Counted from the first letter of the stretch, positions 27,312 to 37,404 are shown. The stretch is 64,000 nucleotides of DNA from Pontibacter mucosus (GCF_003054055.1 NZ_QBKI01000001.1:742824-806823); one strand, 5' to 3'. Made by a program: numbers and translations. Notes: generated by a model from the letters alone, not told the origin.

Positions 27312-27665
27312 ATGCAGTTACTGTTAGCGCTCTGGATTTCGCTGCTACCTTACCTGGGCGCTGCTCCTGCGGCAGAGGCAGCGCGCAACCACTGCCAGGT
27401 GTACGGGGCTGTTTACCTGGAGCGTAACCCGCTGTATAAAAACACCGCCTCGCATGTGGTGTATTTGGGCGAGCAAGAAGCCTTTGCCGACATGGTCGTT
27501 TACCGTGAGAGCAACAAGCTTTTTGCCGACGCGCCTGCCGTGTGGTTCGTGACGCCCACCAAGGCCTTTGCCAGCCACGTGCTCTATGTAACTGACCAGC
27601 GCCACCAGGCCGATTTTACTGTGCATTTTACCGATGTACGCTCTTTTGCCACTTGTCGAGAATAA
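27312..27665 (+). CDS. Small exported protein, DUF6150-like
   Basis: A 117-residue protein with a signal peptide (LLLALWISLLPYLGAAPAAEA) and a mature part made of short repeated beta units (FADMVVYRESNKLFAD, FASHVLYVTDQRHQAD, FTVHFTDVRSFA). This beta-propeller-like pattern resembles the DUF6150 proteins of Bacteroidota. It ends 8 nt before prmA, so the two probably share a transcript. The function is unknown. Confidence 0.6.
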   Translation: MQLLLALWISLLPYLGAAPAAEAARNHCQVYGAVYLERNPLYKNTASHVVYLGEQEAFADMVVYRESNKLFADAPAVWFVTPTKAFASHVLYVTDQRHQADFTVHFTDVRSFATCRE

Positions 27666-27673
27666 TTTTTACC

Positions 27674-28501
27674 ATGGATTTTATAGAAGTAACCCTAAAA
27701 GTAAACGCTGATTTTGCGGATATACTTACTGCCGAGCTCGGAGAGCTGGGCTTCGATGCCTTTGTAGAAACAGAGGACGGCTTTAGTGCCTATGTGGAGG
27801 AGGAAAAGTATAACCAGCAGGATCTGGAGGAGGTACTGGCCCGCTACGCTGATTTTGTGCAGGTGGAGTACACGGTGCAGAAGATCGAGCGCCAGAACTG
27901 GAACGAGGAGTGGGAGCGGAATTTCGAGCCGCTGTTCATCGGCGGCCAGGTGTCGGTGCGCGCCTCGTTTCACGAGAAACCAGCCGAGGCAAAATATGAT
28001 ATTGTGATAAACCCGAAAATGTCGTTTGGCACGGGCCACCACGAAACCACTACGCTCATGATCGAAAACCAGCTCACGCTGGACCACCAGGGCAAGCGCG
28101 TGCTGGACATGGGCTGCGGCACTGGTATACTTGCCATCATGGCCGGCGAGCTGGGCGCTGCAGAAATTGTGGCAGTGGAGATAGAGGACTGGACCGTGGA
28201 AAACGCCCGCGAAAACGCCGAGCTGAACGGCTACGCCGGCATAGACGTGCGCCTGGGCGGAGCCGAGACCATTGCAGGCGATGCCCCATACGATATCATC
28301 CTGGCCAACATCAACCGCAACGTTTTACTTGAAGATATGCCGGCTTACAAGGCAGTGCTGAAACCTGGTGGCTACCTGCTGCTGAGCGGCTTCTACACAG
28401 AAGATTTGCCCATGATACAGCAACGCTGCGAGGAACTGGACCTGACCTACGGCTCCCACCGGGTCAAGAACAACTGGGTCTCTGCCATTTTCAGGGCCTA
28501 G
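27674..28501 (+). CDS. prmA: Ribosomal protein L11 methyltransferase
   Basis: PrmA methylates lysines of ribosomal protein L11 using S-adenosylmethionine. From the ATG at 27674 the product has 275 residues. An N-terminal recognition domain (about 1-120, including NWNEEWERNFEPLF) is followed by a Rossmann methyltransferase with VLDMGCGTGILAI (SAM motif I), VAVEIEDW and ILANINRNVL (motif IV, NIN). An upstream start at 27653 would add seven residues inside the preceding gene and is not needed. Confidence 0.92.
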   Translation: MDFIEVTLKVNADFADILTAELGELGFDAFVETEDGFSAYVEEEKYNQQDLEEVLARYADFVQVEYTVQKIERQNWNEEWERNFEPLFIGGQVSVRASFHEKPAEAKYDIVINPKMSFGTGHHETTTLMIENQLTLDHQGKRVLDMGCGTGILAIMAGELGAAEIVAVEIEDWTVENARENAELNGYAGIDVRLGGAETIAGDAPYDIILANINRNVLLEDMPAYKAVLKPGGYLLLSGFYTEDLPMIQQRCEELDLTYGSHRVKNNWVSAIFRA

Positions 28502-28553
28502 CCTACGCCCCTAGAAGTATAAATTACCATCCAATCACCCAACCGCTACCTTT

Positions 28554-31500
28554 ATGAAACAACTTTTACCCCTTATCCTGTTTTTTACGGTTCTGACGGC
28601 GCAGGCGCAGCAGGTAAAACTTTCTGCCGAGCCAGACAAGTTTGTGGCAGATGCGAAAGCGATGCTGCTGGCGGGAAAGGTTGAGAACGCTGAGGCACTT
28701 TCTGCGGACCTGGAGGAAGTATGGAGCAGCGGAAAGCTCTCCTCTAAACAGCAGAAAGAGGTAGTGGAAATCGCGCAGCGCATGTACCGCAAGCGCATGC
28801 GCACCAGCCCGCACTTCTCCGACTTCTTTACCATGCTAACTGCCGGTGTCAAGAAGCAGAACCTGCGCCCGGCGCAGCTGGATAACCTGTTGGAGGTAAC
28901 GGCAAAGGCAGCTCAGCAGGAGGACGTGAAGCAGCTGGAGCAATTCCTGCGCACGCTCAGCCTGTTCATGGATCAGAATAAGTTGTTTCAGAACTCCTAC
29001 TATAGCCTGCGTACCTCCGGGGGCAGCTTCAGCTTTGCCTACGAAGGGGCCAGCAAGGCGGTAGAGGAGCAGGCGGGGGACGCCGATGCATGGGGAAGCG
29101 TGTCTTGGGACGATGAACCGGCCGCAAGTGAGGATACCTGGGAAGATGACGGTTGGGGAACGGTAGCGCCAAAGCCAAAGAAAGAGGACAAGCAGAAGAA
29201 CGCGCAGAAGCAGAAGGAAAGTATAAAGCGCATGTTTGTGCCAACCATGCCCAAAGTATCGGGCCCTGTGCTGAAGCTGGAGAAGGTGGCGCTCGTGTTC
29301 GTTACGCCTTGGGACTCTGCCGCTATACAGAGCACTTCGGGCCAGCTGATGCTTGCCCAGAATATGTTTGTGGGCGAGGGAGGCGAGTTTAACTGGAAGG
29401 TAAAAGGAGAGCCGGCCAAAGCTGAGTTCAACAAGTATAGCTTTAACACCAGCTTTGCCGGTTTCAAGGCCCCGGATACCAAAGTAACCTATAACGCGGT
29501 GCTGGCAGCGCCTGTGGATGGCGCCCTGGAGTGGATCAGCAGCAAGCGCAAAACTGGCAATTATCCCTACCCGAAGTTTACCTCCTTTACCAACGATGCC
29601 CGGCTAAGCAGCCTGGGAGGCGACATTGCCTATACCGGCGGGTTCTCGCTTAGTGGCGACATGATTGGCAGCCGCCCGCTGGATGGAAGCCTGTCGCAGC
29701 TGGTGGTGTCGAGGCAGGGGCAGCGGAAATTCCGCACCATGGCCCGCAACTATACGTTTGAAGACTCCGTGGTGGTGGCTAGCCGCGCTTCTGTGTCCGT
29801 GTATATGGGCCAGGACTCGCTCACGCACCCGGGCATGCAGCTGCGCTACTCCCGCATCAACCAGGACCTGACCCTTACCAAAGACAAAGGCCCTTACGCC
29901 CGCACCCCGCTTTACGACTCCTACCACAACCTGGAGGTGACGGCGGAGCGCCTGCACTGGAACCTGAATCAGCCGGAAATCGAGTTCTCCATCCTGAACA
30001 CCAAAACGCTGATACCGGTGCAGCTGGAGTCCACGGAGTATTACTCCAATGTGCGCTACCAGCAGTTGGTGGGTATTGCGCCTTTCCATCCGCTGCAGGT
30101 GCTGGTAGGCTACGGGGCCAAGGTCAAGTCCAGCACCTTTTATACGGCTGACGTGGCCCGCGCCACCCGGCTGGATGAGAAGGCCGTGCGGGAAGCGGCC
30201 CAGAACATGGCCTACCAGGGCTACCTGGACTACGACCCTGCCTCCGGCTTCGTGGAGCTGAAAAACAAGGCCTGGCACTACGTAGGAGCCTCGCGCGACA
30301 AAAACGACTATGACCATATTGTGATTAAGTCGGTGGTGCCCTCCGGACGCAACGCCACCCTAAACCTGGAGAATAACAAGCTGACCGTGCGCGGGGTAAA
30401 CAAGATTACGTTTAACAACGACACCGCCAGTGTGTACATTCTGCCCCGCCGCCAGGAAATACACGTGCTCAAGAACCGCGACATCGAGTTTGACGGACAA
30501 GTATACGCCAGCCGCCTGGCCCTGCGCGGCACGGAGTTCCGGTTTAACTATGATGAGTTCTCCATCGACCTGACCAAGCTGGACACCATTGCCCTGGTAA
30601 CAGACAACCGCAGGGCCAGGAATAACAAAGCCAGGGAGCAGGTGATGACCAGTAGTTCGTCAGGCAAGCTGTATATCAACAAACCAGATAATAAGTCTGG
30701 TGAGAAGTTCATGGCGGAGTACCCCAAGTTCGATGCGGTGGCCGGTGCGCAGATGGCTTTCTCGCGCCCGGAGGTGGCAGGCGGGGCCTACGACAGCACC
30801 GTATACTTCGACATGCCTCCGTTTAAGCTCGACAGCCTCAGCTCAGGGAATCACAAAGTGGCCTTCGACGGCACCTTCCACTCTGGGGGCATTTTTCCGC
30901 CCATCAAGGCCAAGCTACAGATGATGCCCGATGAGACCATGGGTTTCTACTACCAGCCGTCAGCCAAAGGGCTGGAGACTTACGGCGGCAAAGGGATGGT
31001 GTATGACACGGTTATGTTGAGCTCGGCGGGTATACAGAGCCGCGGCAAATTAACCTACCTGGCTGCCACGCTGCACGCCCCGGAGTATACATTTTACAAG
31101 AATGGAGCCGTAGCAGAGGGCGGCACAGAAGTAACCATCAACGAAACGACGGTGAACGGCATTGCCTACCCGGCTGCATCGCTCAAAGGCTTTAACATGA
31201 ACTGGCAGCCTCAGGCGGATACCATGTACCTGCAAACCGCAGAGGAGCCGATGAACATGTACAAGGAGGGTTATACTTTCAAAGGCGTGGCCAAGATGTC
31301 GCCGGGCGGTTTGTACGGCACCGGTGTGCTGGATAATGCAAACGCCAACGTTACGTCCGATAAGTTCAGATTCGACCAGCGCAGCTTCAGCGGCAACAAT
31401 GCCCAGATGCTTGTGAAGTCGGACGTGGAGGGACGCCCGGCCATCAAGGCTCAGGATGTGGCCTTCACCTACGACATGAACACCGGTTTTGTGGACTTTG

Positions 31501-33314
31501 CGAGCGAGCAGAAGGGAGCGGCCAGTATGGAGTTCCCGAAAACACAGTATAAAACCTCCATGAGCAGCGCTCGCTGGGACATGAACCAGAAAAAAGTGAA
31601 TCTGAAGGCCGATGAGAACGGCGGTAAAAACTGGTTCTACTCTCAACACCCCGACCAGGAAGGACTGCGGTTTATGGCCGAGGGCGGCGAGTTCAGCCTG
31701 CAGGATAACACACTGCACGCCTCCGGGGTACCCTACATTGCCGTAGCCGACTCGTACGTAGTGCCGGACAGCGGCAAGGTGGCCGTGCAGGCTGGGGCCA
31801 GCATCCGCACCCTGCGCAATGCCCAGGTGCTTACCGACTCTGTGCAGCAGCACCACAAACTATACGCCGGCAATATCGATGTACTGTCGCGGTACGAGAT
31901 GCGGGGCGATGCCATGCGCGATTATTACAATGCTGCCGGCGACTCGTTTAAGCTGCACTTCGGAGACTTTGTGTACGGCAACCCGCAGCAGAAAAAGAAG
32001 CCGATTTATACGTATGCCACAGCCAGCGTGGAGGAAGGAACCGCACCGTTTTACATCTTCCCAAGAATCATGTACCGCGGCAAGGCCGTGCTGCATGCCT
32101 CTAACCAGAACATGGACTTTAACGGCGAGGTAAAGCTGAACTTCACCGGAAATCCGGAGGACTCCGACTGGTTCCCATACAAAAAAGACACCCTCGACCC
32201 GAACAACGTGCGCATCCCGATCCTGAAGCCGAAGGCCGCTGATGGCTTGCCGCTGCATACAGGCCTGCACGTGGGGGCTGGCTCCGGTACGCTCTACAAC
32301 ACCTTTGTGTCCAGAAAGCAGGCGGAAGAGGACCTGGACCTTTTCACAGTAGACGGGTTGCTCTCCTATGACAAGGAAAGCGGGGAATTTAAAATGGGGC
32401 GCGAGGCAAGGGCCTATGGCAATGCCTACGAGGGCAACGTGCTGCGCTACAACGAGGCATCCAACACCATCCATTTTGAAGGCCAGCTCAACCTGGTGAA
32501 GCCGAAGAAAGGGTTTAACATCACAGCCTCCGGCAGCGGAGATGCCAACGTAGATAGCAGCCGCTACAGCCTGCATACGTTAATTGCCTTTGATATGGAT
32601 GTGCCGGGAGCTGCCCTTGGAGCCATGGCAGGCAACCTGCGCGGAAATGCCGCCGGGGCACCCGCCATCAGCAACGTGGATGATGCCCTGCTCTACCAGA
32701 TAGGGGAATTTGTAGGAGACCGCGATGCGCGCAAGTATAAAGAGCTGTCGGCGGTGGAGTATGTGCCGCTGCCGAAACTATCCAAGAAACTGGAGCGAAG
32801 CCTGATACTCTCTGACGTAAACCTGCGTTGGTCTAACGATCAGAAGGCCTGGTACAGCGTGGGCGGCCTCGGGGTGGCCAGCAGCATGAAGGAGGACATC
32901 AACGCGCGCATGAACGGCTACCTGGAGATGAAGCAGGACATGCACGGCGACCCGGTGGTGAATCTATACTTGCAGGCCGACCAGTATACCTGGTACTACT
33001 TCAGCTTCTTTGAGAATGGCCTGACCATGGTCTCATCTGACGACAAGTTTAACAAGGCCATACGCGGCAAGTCCAAAGGCAACCGTGGCTCCTCGGCCAG
33101 CTTCGGCATATACGAGGGCCTTTCGATGGAGAAAAATGAGTTCATCAACCACTTCCAGAACATGTACCTGGGTGGGCAACCGGGCTTCAAAACCGCCACT
33201 GAGCAGGTTGTAGGCCAGCCGACAGGCAACTTCGACTTCATCTCGGAAGATGATGACAAGAAGGGCCGGAAAAAGAAAAAGAAGCAGGAGGAAGAAGGGG
33301 AGGGAGCCTTCTGA
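28554..33314 (+). CDS. Very large exported protein of unknown function (1586 aa)
   Basis: I do not recognise a named family. The protein has a signal peptide (QLLPLILFFTVLTAQAQ) and a helical N-terminal domain (~20-165). A Trp/Asp/Glu-rich then Lys-rich linker follows (~180-230: DDEPAASEDTWEDDGWG, then KPKKEDKQKN). The rest is about 1300 residues of repetitive beta-rich sequence with recurring patterns (VRGVNKITFNNDTASVYI, FDGQVYASRLALRGTEFRF, MDFNGEVKLNFTG). The very C-terminus is a charged tail (KKGRKKKKKQEEEGEGAF). Length, export and beta repeats suggest a periplasmic or outer-membrane-associated scaffold, perhaps with OstA/LptA-like lipid-channel repeats; that last idea is speculation. 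Confidence 0.75.
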   Translation: MKQLLPLILFFTVLTAQAQQVKLSAEPDKFVADAKAMLLAGKVENAEALSADLEEVWSSGKLSSKQQKEVVEIAQRMYRKRMRTSPHFSDFFTMLTAGVKKQNLRPAQLDNLLEVTAKAAQQEDVKQLEQFLRTLSLFMDQNKLFQNSYYSLRTSGGSFSFAYEGASKAVEEQAGDADAWGSVSWDDEPAASEDTWEDDGWGTVAPKPKKEDKQKNAQKQKESIKRMFVPTMPKVSGPVLKLEKVALVFVTPWDSAAIQSTSGQLMLAQNMFVGEGGEFNWKVKGEPAKAEFNKYSFNTSFAGFKAPDTKVTYNAVLAAPVDGALEWISSKRKTGNYPYPKFTSFTNDARLSSLGGDIAYTGGFSLSGDMIGSRPLDGSLSQLVVSRQGQRKFRTMARNYTFEDSVVVASRASVSVYMGQDSLTHPGMQLRYSRINQDLTLTKDKGPYARTPLYDSYHNLEVTAERLHWNLNQPEIEFSILNTKTLIPVQLESTEYYSNVRYQQLVGIAPFHPLQVLVGYGAKVKSSTFYTADVARATRLDEKAVREAAQNMAYQGYLDYDPASGFVELKNKAWHYVGASRDKNDYDHIVIKSVVPSGRNATLNLENNKLTVRGVNKITFNNDTASVYILPRRQEIHVLKNRDIEFDGQVYASRLALRGTEFRFNYDEFSIDLTKLDTIALVTDNRRARNNKAREQVMTSSSSGKLYINKPDNKSGEKFMAEYPKFDAVAGAQMAFSRPEVAGGAYDSTVYFDMPPFKLDSLSSGNHKVAFDGTFHSGGIFPPIKAKLQMMPDETMGFYYQPSAKGLETYGGKGMVYDTVMLSSAGIQSRGKLTYLAATLHAPEYTFYKNGAVAEGGTEVTINETTVNGIAYPAASLKGFNMNWQPQADTMYLQTAEEPMNMYKEGYTFKGVAKMSPGGLYGTGVLDNANANVTSDKFRFDQRSFSGNNAQMLVKSDVEGRPAIKAQDVAFTYDMNTGFVDFASEQKGAASMEFPKTQYKTSMSSARWDMNQKKVNLKADENGGKNWFYSQHPDQEGLRFMAEGGEFSLQDNTLHASGVPYIAVADSYVVPDSGKVAVQAGASIRTLRNAQVLTDSVQQHHKLYAGNIDVLSRYEMRGDAMRDYYNAAGDSFKLHFGDFVYGNPQQKKKPIYTYATASVEEGTAPFYIFPRIMYRGKAVLHASNQNMDFNGEVKLNFTGNPEDSDWFPYKKDTLDPNNVRIPILKPKAADGLPLHTGLHVGAGSGTLYNTFVSRKQAEEDLDLFTVDGLLSYDKESGEFKMGREARAYGNAYEGNVLRYNEASNTIHFEGQLNLVKPKKGFNITASGSGDANVDSSRYSLHTLIAFDMDVPGAALGAMAGNLRGNAAGAPAISNVDDALLYQIGEFVGDRDARKYKELSAVEYVPLPKLSKKLERSLILSDVNLRWSNDQKAWYSVGGLGVASSMKEDINARMNGYLEMKQDMHGDPVVNLYLQADQYTWYYFSFFENGLTMVSSDDKFNKAIRGKSKGNRGSSASFGIYEGLSMEKNEFINHFQNMYLGGQPGFKTATEQVVGQPTGNFDFISEDDDKKGRKKKKKQEEEGEGAF

Positions 33315-33483
33315 TATAACCAGGAGGCATGAACGGAGCGTATAGGTGAATGCGGCGCTTAATTATTAGTTAGGAAATCAAGATTTACCTATATTTGGGC
33401 TTGTTTTGTGCCTTTTTATGCACCTGCGCCTGCAAATCGGTGCGATCTGGCAGTAGCAAGCCCCTGGTTGTAATCTGAACTGT

Positions 33484-34131
33484 ATGGAAATAGTAGTAAT
33501 AGTTGCGTTTGCCATCGTGGCCTACCTCGTCGGCTCTATATGTTCGGCTGTGTGGATAGGCAAGGCATACTATGGCATCGATATCCGGCAACATGGCAGC
33601 GGCAACTCCGGTGCCACCAATACCTTCAGGGTGCTGGGCAAAAAGCCCGGTACCATCGTAATGCTGCTCGATATCTTTAAAGGTTGGACGGCTACCTCGC
33701 TGGCCGGCTTTCTGGTGATTTTTAATGCCGTCGAGCCTGAGAATCTGATCTTTTACCAGTTGGCTTATGGTGCCATCGGCGTGCTGGGCCATATCTTCCC
33801 GGTGTATGAGCGCTTTAAGGGCGGCAAGGGGGTGGCCACCTTGCTGGGCATGATGCTGGCCATCGAGCCGGTGGTGGCGCTGGTGTGCATTGCCATTTTC
33901 GTGGTGGTGCTGTTCACCTCAAAGTATGTTTCGCTGGGCTCCATGATCGCGGCACTGGCCTTCCCAATGCTGCTGTTGCTGGTGCCCCGCTTCCATCCCG
34001 AAAACCCGATTCTTATCATCTTCGGGTTTATACTTTTCGCGGTGGTGGTGCTCACGCACCGCAAGAACATCAACCGCCTCATAGCCGGGGAGGAAAGCAA
34101 GGCCAACATCAAACTCGGCCGCAAACGGTAA
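33484..34131 (+). CDS. plsY: Glycerol-3-phosphate acyltransferase PlsY
   Basis: PlsY makes lysophosphatidic acid from acyl-phosphate and glycerol-3-phosphate, the first step of phospholipid synthesis. The 215-residue polytopic membrane protein has the three family motifs: GSICSAVWIGKAYYG with DIRQHGSGNSGATNTFRVLG (motif 1), GHIFPVYERFKGGKGVAT (motif 2) and SLGSMIAAL (motif 3). Length is normal. Confidence 0.92.
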   Translation: MEIVVIVAFAIVAYLVGSICSAVWIGKAYYGIDIRQHGSGNSGATNTFRVLGKKPGTIVMLLDIFKGWTATSLAGFLVIFNAVEPENLIFYQLAYGAIGVLGHIFPVYERFKGGKGVATLLGMMLAIEPVVALVCIAIFVVVLFTSKYVSLGSMIAALAFPMLLLLVPRFHPENPILIIFGFILFAVVVLTHRKNINRLIAGEESKANIKLGRKR

Positions 34132-34156
34132 AGTATAGCACGTATAAAAAGTATGA

Positions 34157-34193
34157 GAAAAGCCGCCCCGCCTGTAAGGGGTGGCTTTTTTTT
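34157..34193 (+). terminator. plsY terminator
   Basis: Arms AGCCGCCCC and GGGGTGGCT with a G-T pair, followed by eight T residues. A TATCTTTA right after it may be the -7 element for the M20 peptidase gene. Confidence 0.8.
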
Positions 34194-34228
34194 GTATCTT
34201 TAACCCTTACTGAGTAAACCCAAACGCT

Positions 34229-35593
34229 ATGCTTAACCAATATATCAACGATAACAAAGATCGTTTTGTAGACGAGCTGCTCGACATGCTGCGCATCCCA
34301 TCGGTTAGTGCCGACCCTAAGTTTAAAGCCGATGTCATGCGCAATGCCGAATACCTGAAAGAGCGCCTGATAGAGGCCGGTGCCGATAACGTGGAGCTGG
34401 TGGAGACTGCCGGTAACCCGGTGGTGTACGGCGAGAAGCTAGTTGATCCCAACCTGCCGACCGTGCTGGTTTACGGCCACTACGATGTGCAGCCCGCCGA
34501 CCCGTATGAGCTGTGGACCTCGCCTCCGTTTGAGCCTGTGATAAAGGATGGCAAGATATACGCGCGTGGCGCCTGCGACGATAAGGGACAGATGTACATG
34601 CACGTAAAGGCGTTCGAGACGATGGTGAAAACCGGCACGCTGGCCTGCAACGTCAAGTTCATGATTGAGGGCGAGGAGGAAGTGGGCTCCGTGAACCTGG
34701 GCGCTTTTGTGCGCGAGCACAAGGACCGCCTGCAGGGGGACGTGATCCTGATCTCCGACACCGGTATGCTGGCCAACGACACGCCCTCCATTACCACTGG
34801 CCTACGCGGCCTGAGCTACCTGGAGGTAGAGGTGACCGGCCCGAACCGTGACCTGCACTCTGGCCTGTACGGCGGTGCCGTGGCCAACCCCATCAACATA
34901 CTGTGCCAGATGATTGCCTCGCTGCACGACGAGAACAACCACATCACCATACCCGGTTTCTACGACAACGTGCAGGAGCTGAGCCAGGAGGAGCGTGCCG
35001 ACATGGCCCGCGCCCCGTTTGACCTGGAGAAGTATAAGAAAGCGCTGGATCTGGGTGATGTGCATGGCGAGGCCGGTTACGTGACGATGGAGCGCAACTC
35101 CATCCGCCCGACGCTGGATGTGAACGGTATCTGGGGTGGCTATACCGGAGAGGGCGCCAAAACGGTGATTCCTTCCAAGGCCTACGCCAAAATCTCAATG
35201 CGCCTGGTGCCTAACCAGACATCGGAGGAGATCACGGAGAAGTTTAAGAAGCACTTTGAAAGTATAGCGCCTAAGAGCGTGAAGGTGGAAGTGAAGCCGC
35301 ACCACGGAGGCGAGCCAGTGGTAACGCCAACCGACTCCCCGGCCTACCAGGCAGCTGCTAAGGCTTATGAGGAGACCTTTGGAGTGAAGCCGATTCCGGT
35401 GCGTAGCGGTGGCTCTATTCCGATTGTGGCCATGTTCAAGTCAGAGTTGGGGCTGGATTCGGTGCTGATGGGCTTTGGCCTGGACTCGGATGCCATCCAC
35501 TCGCCAAACGAGAGCTACGGCCTCTTTAACTTCATGAAGGGCATCGAAACGATACCTTTGTTCTACAAGTACTTTGCAGAGCTGAAGAAGTAA
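34229..35593 (+). CDS. M20 family dipeptidase
   Basis: A 454-residue zinc di- or aminopeptidase of the M20/CNDP type. It has the metal-binding VYGHYDVQPADP (His and Asp ligands near residues 87-89), the ARGACDDKGQMYMHVKA region with the bridging aspartate, MIEGEEEVGS with the general-base glutamate, and a dimerisation domain before the final PESxSAH-like segment (PNESYGLFNF). It is cytoplasmic, with no signal peptide. It probably hydrolyses small peptides; substrate not known. Confidence 0.88.
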   Translation: MLNQYINDNKDRFVDELLDMLRIPSVSADPKFKADVMRNAEYLKERLIEAGADNVELVETAGNPVVYGEKLVDPNLPTVLVYGHYDVQPADPYELWTSPPFEPVIKDGKIYARGACDDKGQMYMHVKAFETMVKTGTLACNVKFMIEGEEEVGSVNLGAFVREHKDRLQGDVILISDTGMLANDTPSITTGLRGLSYLEVEVTGPNRDLHSGLYGGAVANPINILCQMIASLHDENNHITIPGFYDNVQELSQEERADMARAPFDLEKYKKALDLGDVHGEAGYVTMERNSIRPTLDVNGIWGGYTGEGAKTVIPSKAYAKISMRLVPNQTSEEITEKFKKHFESIAPKSVKVEVKPHHGGEPVVTPTDSPAYQAAAKAYEETFGVKPIPVRSGGSIPIVAMFKSELGLDSVLMGFGLDSDAIHSPNESYGLFNFMKGIETIPLFYKYFAELKK

Positions 35594-35613
35594 TCTTAAA
35601 GTATAAAGTATAA

Positions 35614-35652
35614 AAAGGCCCGGTTGTTCCTGCAACCGGGCCTTTGGTTTTT
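35614..35652. terminator. Bidirectional terminator
   Basis: A perfect 13-bp stem, AAAGGCCCGGTTG (35614-35626) and CAACCGGGCCTTT (35633-35645), with A-run and T-run. It serves the M20 gene and the convergent barrel gene. Confidence 0.88.
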
Positions 35653-36311
35653 TAGAGCATCATTTCGTCTACTGAGGGTGGGCGCAGCAGGTAGCCTATA
35701 CTTAGCTTAAAGCCGAAGTTCTTCTGGTTCAGGGTTTTGGAGAAGGAGGTAAGGCCACCTGTGTTGTGCAGGCTCACGAAGAAACCATTGTCTAGTTCCA
35801 AACCAATGCCGACGGTATAACCATAGTCCCAGCGCTCAAAATCCTTCAGGTGTAAAGGGTAGTTTCCAAGTATAACAGGGTTGTCGCTGCCGGCGCTTTG
35901 GCTGTCTACGCGCTTCACCTGCGTAGACTCGCCCACCAGGTAGCCCACATAAGGGCCGCCTTCCACAAACAAACCGCCTTTCTGCAGTTTTAGCATCAGG
36001 GGCAGCGTCAGGTAGTGTAACCGGTGATCATCGGTCAGCACCTCGTCCGCACTGATGGGGTAATTGTCGTAAACAAAGCCCTTCTGCTCGTATTGCAGCT
36101 CTGCCTGCAGGGCCAGCCGCGACACAAACTCATAGCTAAGTATAAGCCCGCCATTAAACCCAGCCAGGTTGTTTGTGAGGCTGGAGGAGCCGTCGGAGCC
36201 CTGCACCCTGGACAGGTTGCCGCCCACCTTGGCGCCCAGGCGGGCGTATTGCGCCTGCGCCAGCAGTGCCGGCACAAGTATAAACAGCAGTAGTAAAAGC
36301 GTCTTTCTCAT
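35652..36311 (-). CDS. Outer-membrane beta-barrel protein (small)
   Basis: A 219-residue exported barrel: signal (TLLLLLFILVPALLAQAQ), then strands such as ARLGAKVGGNLSRVQG, GLILSYEFVSRLALQAELQYEQKG and FKLSIGYLLRPP. It belongs to the PorT-like/PF13568 type common in Bacteroidota. It is the first of three small barrels on this strand, but diverges most from the other two. Confidence 0.72.
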   Translation of the reverse strand: MRKTLLLLLFILVPALLAQAQYARLGAKVGGNLSRVQGSDGSSSLTNNLAGFNGGLILSYEFVSRLALQAELQYEQKGFVYDNYPISADEVLTDDHRLHYLTLPLMLKLQKGGLFVEGGPYVGYLVGESTQVKRVDSQSAGSDNPVILGNYPLHLKDFERWDYGYTVGIGLELDNGFFVSLHNTGGLTSFSKTLNQKNFGFKLSIGYLLRPPSVDEMML

Positions 36312-36378
36312 AGCAGGCAGGGATTGTGTGTATAGTTTAATGATACTGCTGCCAATGAGAATAGGTTGAGAAGCAAAA

Positions 36379-36413
36379 AAGCCAGCCCTACCAAAATGGC
36401 AAGGGCTGGCTTA
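36379..36413 (-). terminator. Terminator of the second small barrel
   Basis: Arms AAGCCAGCCCT (36379-36389) and AGGGCTGGCTT (36402-36412); on the minus strand it is followed by TTTTTTGCTTC. Confidence 0.8.
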
Positions 36414-36436
36414 GGCATTACAGGAAAAGAAAATTC

Positions 36437-37105
36437 TTATCTGGAGGCCGAGAAGTTCAGGCCGAGCGTCAGCATGATGGTGGAGTGCCGGGCGTCGGTG
36501 AAGTTCTCATCATCAAAAAACTCGGTGGAGGACTTGTCCATAAAATCGGTGACACTGCCGTTGTAGCGCACGCCCACGCTCAGCATGCCGCTAGTAATAC
36601 CTATACCAGCAGCGTAGCCAAGCTCAAAGTCCTTGATGTCGCCTTTGCTGATTTCGGTGGTGGCGGAGCTGGTGCGGTCCCCGTTCATGTACTCCTTGAT
36701 GTTGTTGTTCACGCTGAGCAGGTAAGAGGCCTGCGGACCAGCCTCGAAGTAGATGGGGCCAGCTTTGATACGGGCCAGCACCGGCAACTCGAGGTAATTG
36801 TAGTTCATGTTGCCCTCCCGGCGGAAGGTGCCGCCCACCGGCAGAGTTACTTCGGTGTCCTCATACTTAAAACCTTTGTTGGAGTATAGCAACTCAGGCT
36901 GTACCGAGAAAAAATCGCCCACTACCGGTATGTTGTAGGTAAGGCCGCCATGGAAGCCCACCTTGTTCTCATACCTCGACTCGTCTTTCAGGTCGCCGGA
37001 AAGGTTGGAGAAATTAGCGCCTCCCCGAACACCCAGCTCAGACTGGGCCTGCGCCACCGTAAATGATGCCAGCGCGATGGTTAATGATAATAATAGCTTC
37101 TTCAT
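36437..37105 (-). CDS. Porin-family outer-membrane beta-barrel protein, paralogue 1
   Basis: A 222-residue barrel, choosing the internal ATG so that the signal peptide KKLLLSLTIALASFTVAQAQ is at the start (an upstream 13-residue extension is unlikely). It shares clear blocks with the next gene: AGPIYFEAGPQ, GYAAGIG, VGVRYNGS and DARHSTIMLTLGLNF. It is therefore one of a tandem pair. The function is unknown. Confidence 0.75.
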   Translation of the reverse strand: MKKLLLSLTIALASFTVAQAQSELGVRGGANFSNLSGDLKDESRYENKVGFHGGLTYNIPVVGDFFSVQPELLYSNKGFKYEDTEVTLPVGGTFRREGNMNYNYLELPVLARIKAGPIYFEAGPQASYLLSVNNNIKEYMNGDRTSSATTEISKGDIKDFELGYAAGIGITSGMLSVGVRYNGSVTDFMDKSSTEFFDDENFTDARHSTIMLTLGLNFSASR

Positions 37106-37340
37106 ACTTTTATAGGTTAACGTATGCGGCACCCGGGGCCACATACTCTGTGGTTAATAAATTGTCCTGGAGCAGCCTTTCCTACAAGACTTCGGCGGAC
37201 GGTGCGCCAGCGGCTTTCAGGTTCTCCTGTTCCGGGTATCTAGCAGATATCAACAAGCAGGCCAAAGTATAGCCTTACGGTATATAGTATCTGAAAATAT
37301 GTGTGGGCACTATGCACAGGGAAGTGGCATAGGGGCAAAA

Positions 37341-37372
37341 AAAAGTTCGGCGCTTAGCCGAACTTTTAGTTT
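37341..37372 (-). terminator. Terminator of the third small barrel
   Basis: A perfect 11-bp stem, AAAAGTTCGGC (37341-37351) and GCCGAACTTTT (37357-37367). Confidence 0.85.
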
Positions 37373-37404
37373 TTCGATAGTTTTATTTCATACTAAAGGC
37401 AATC

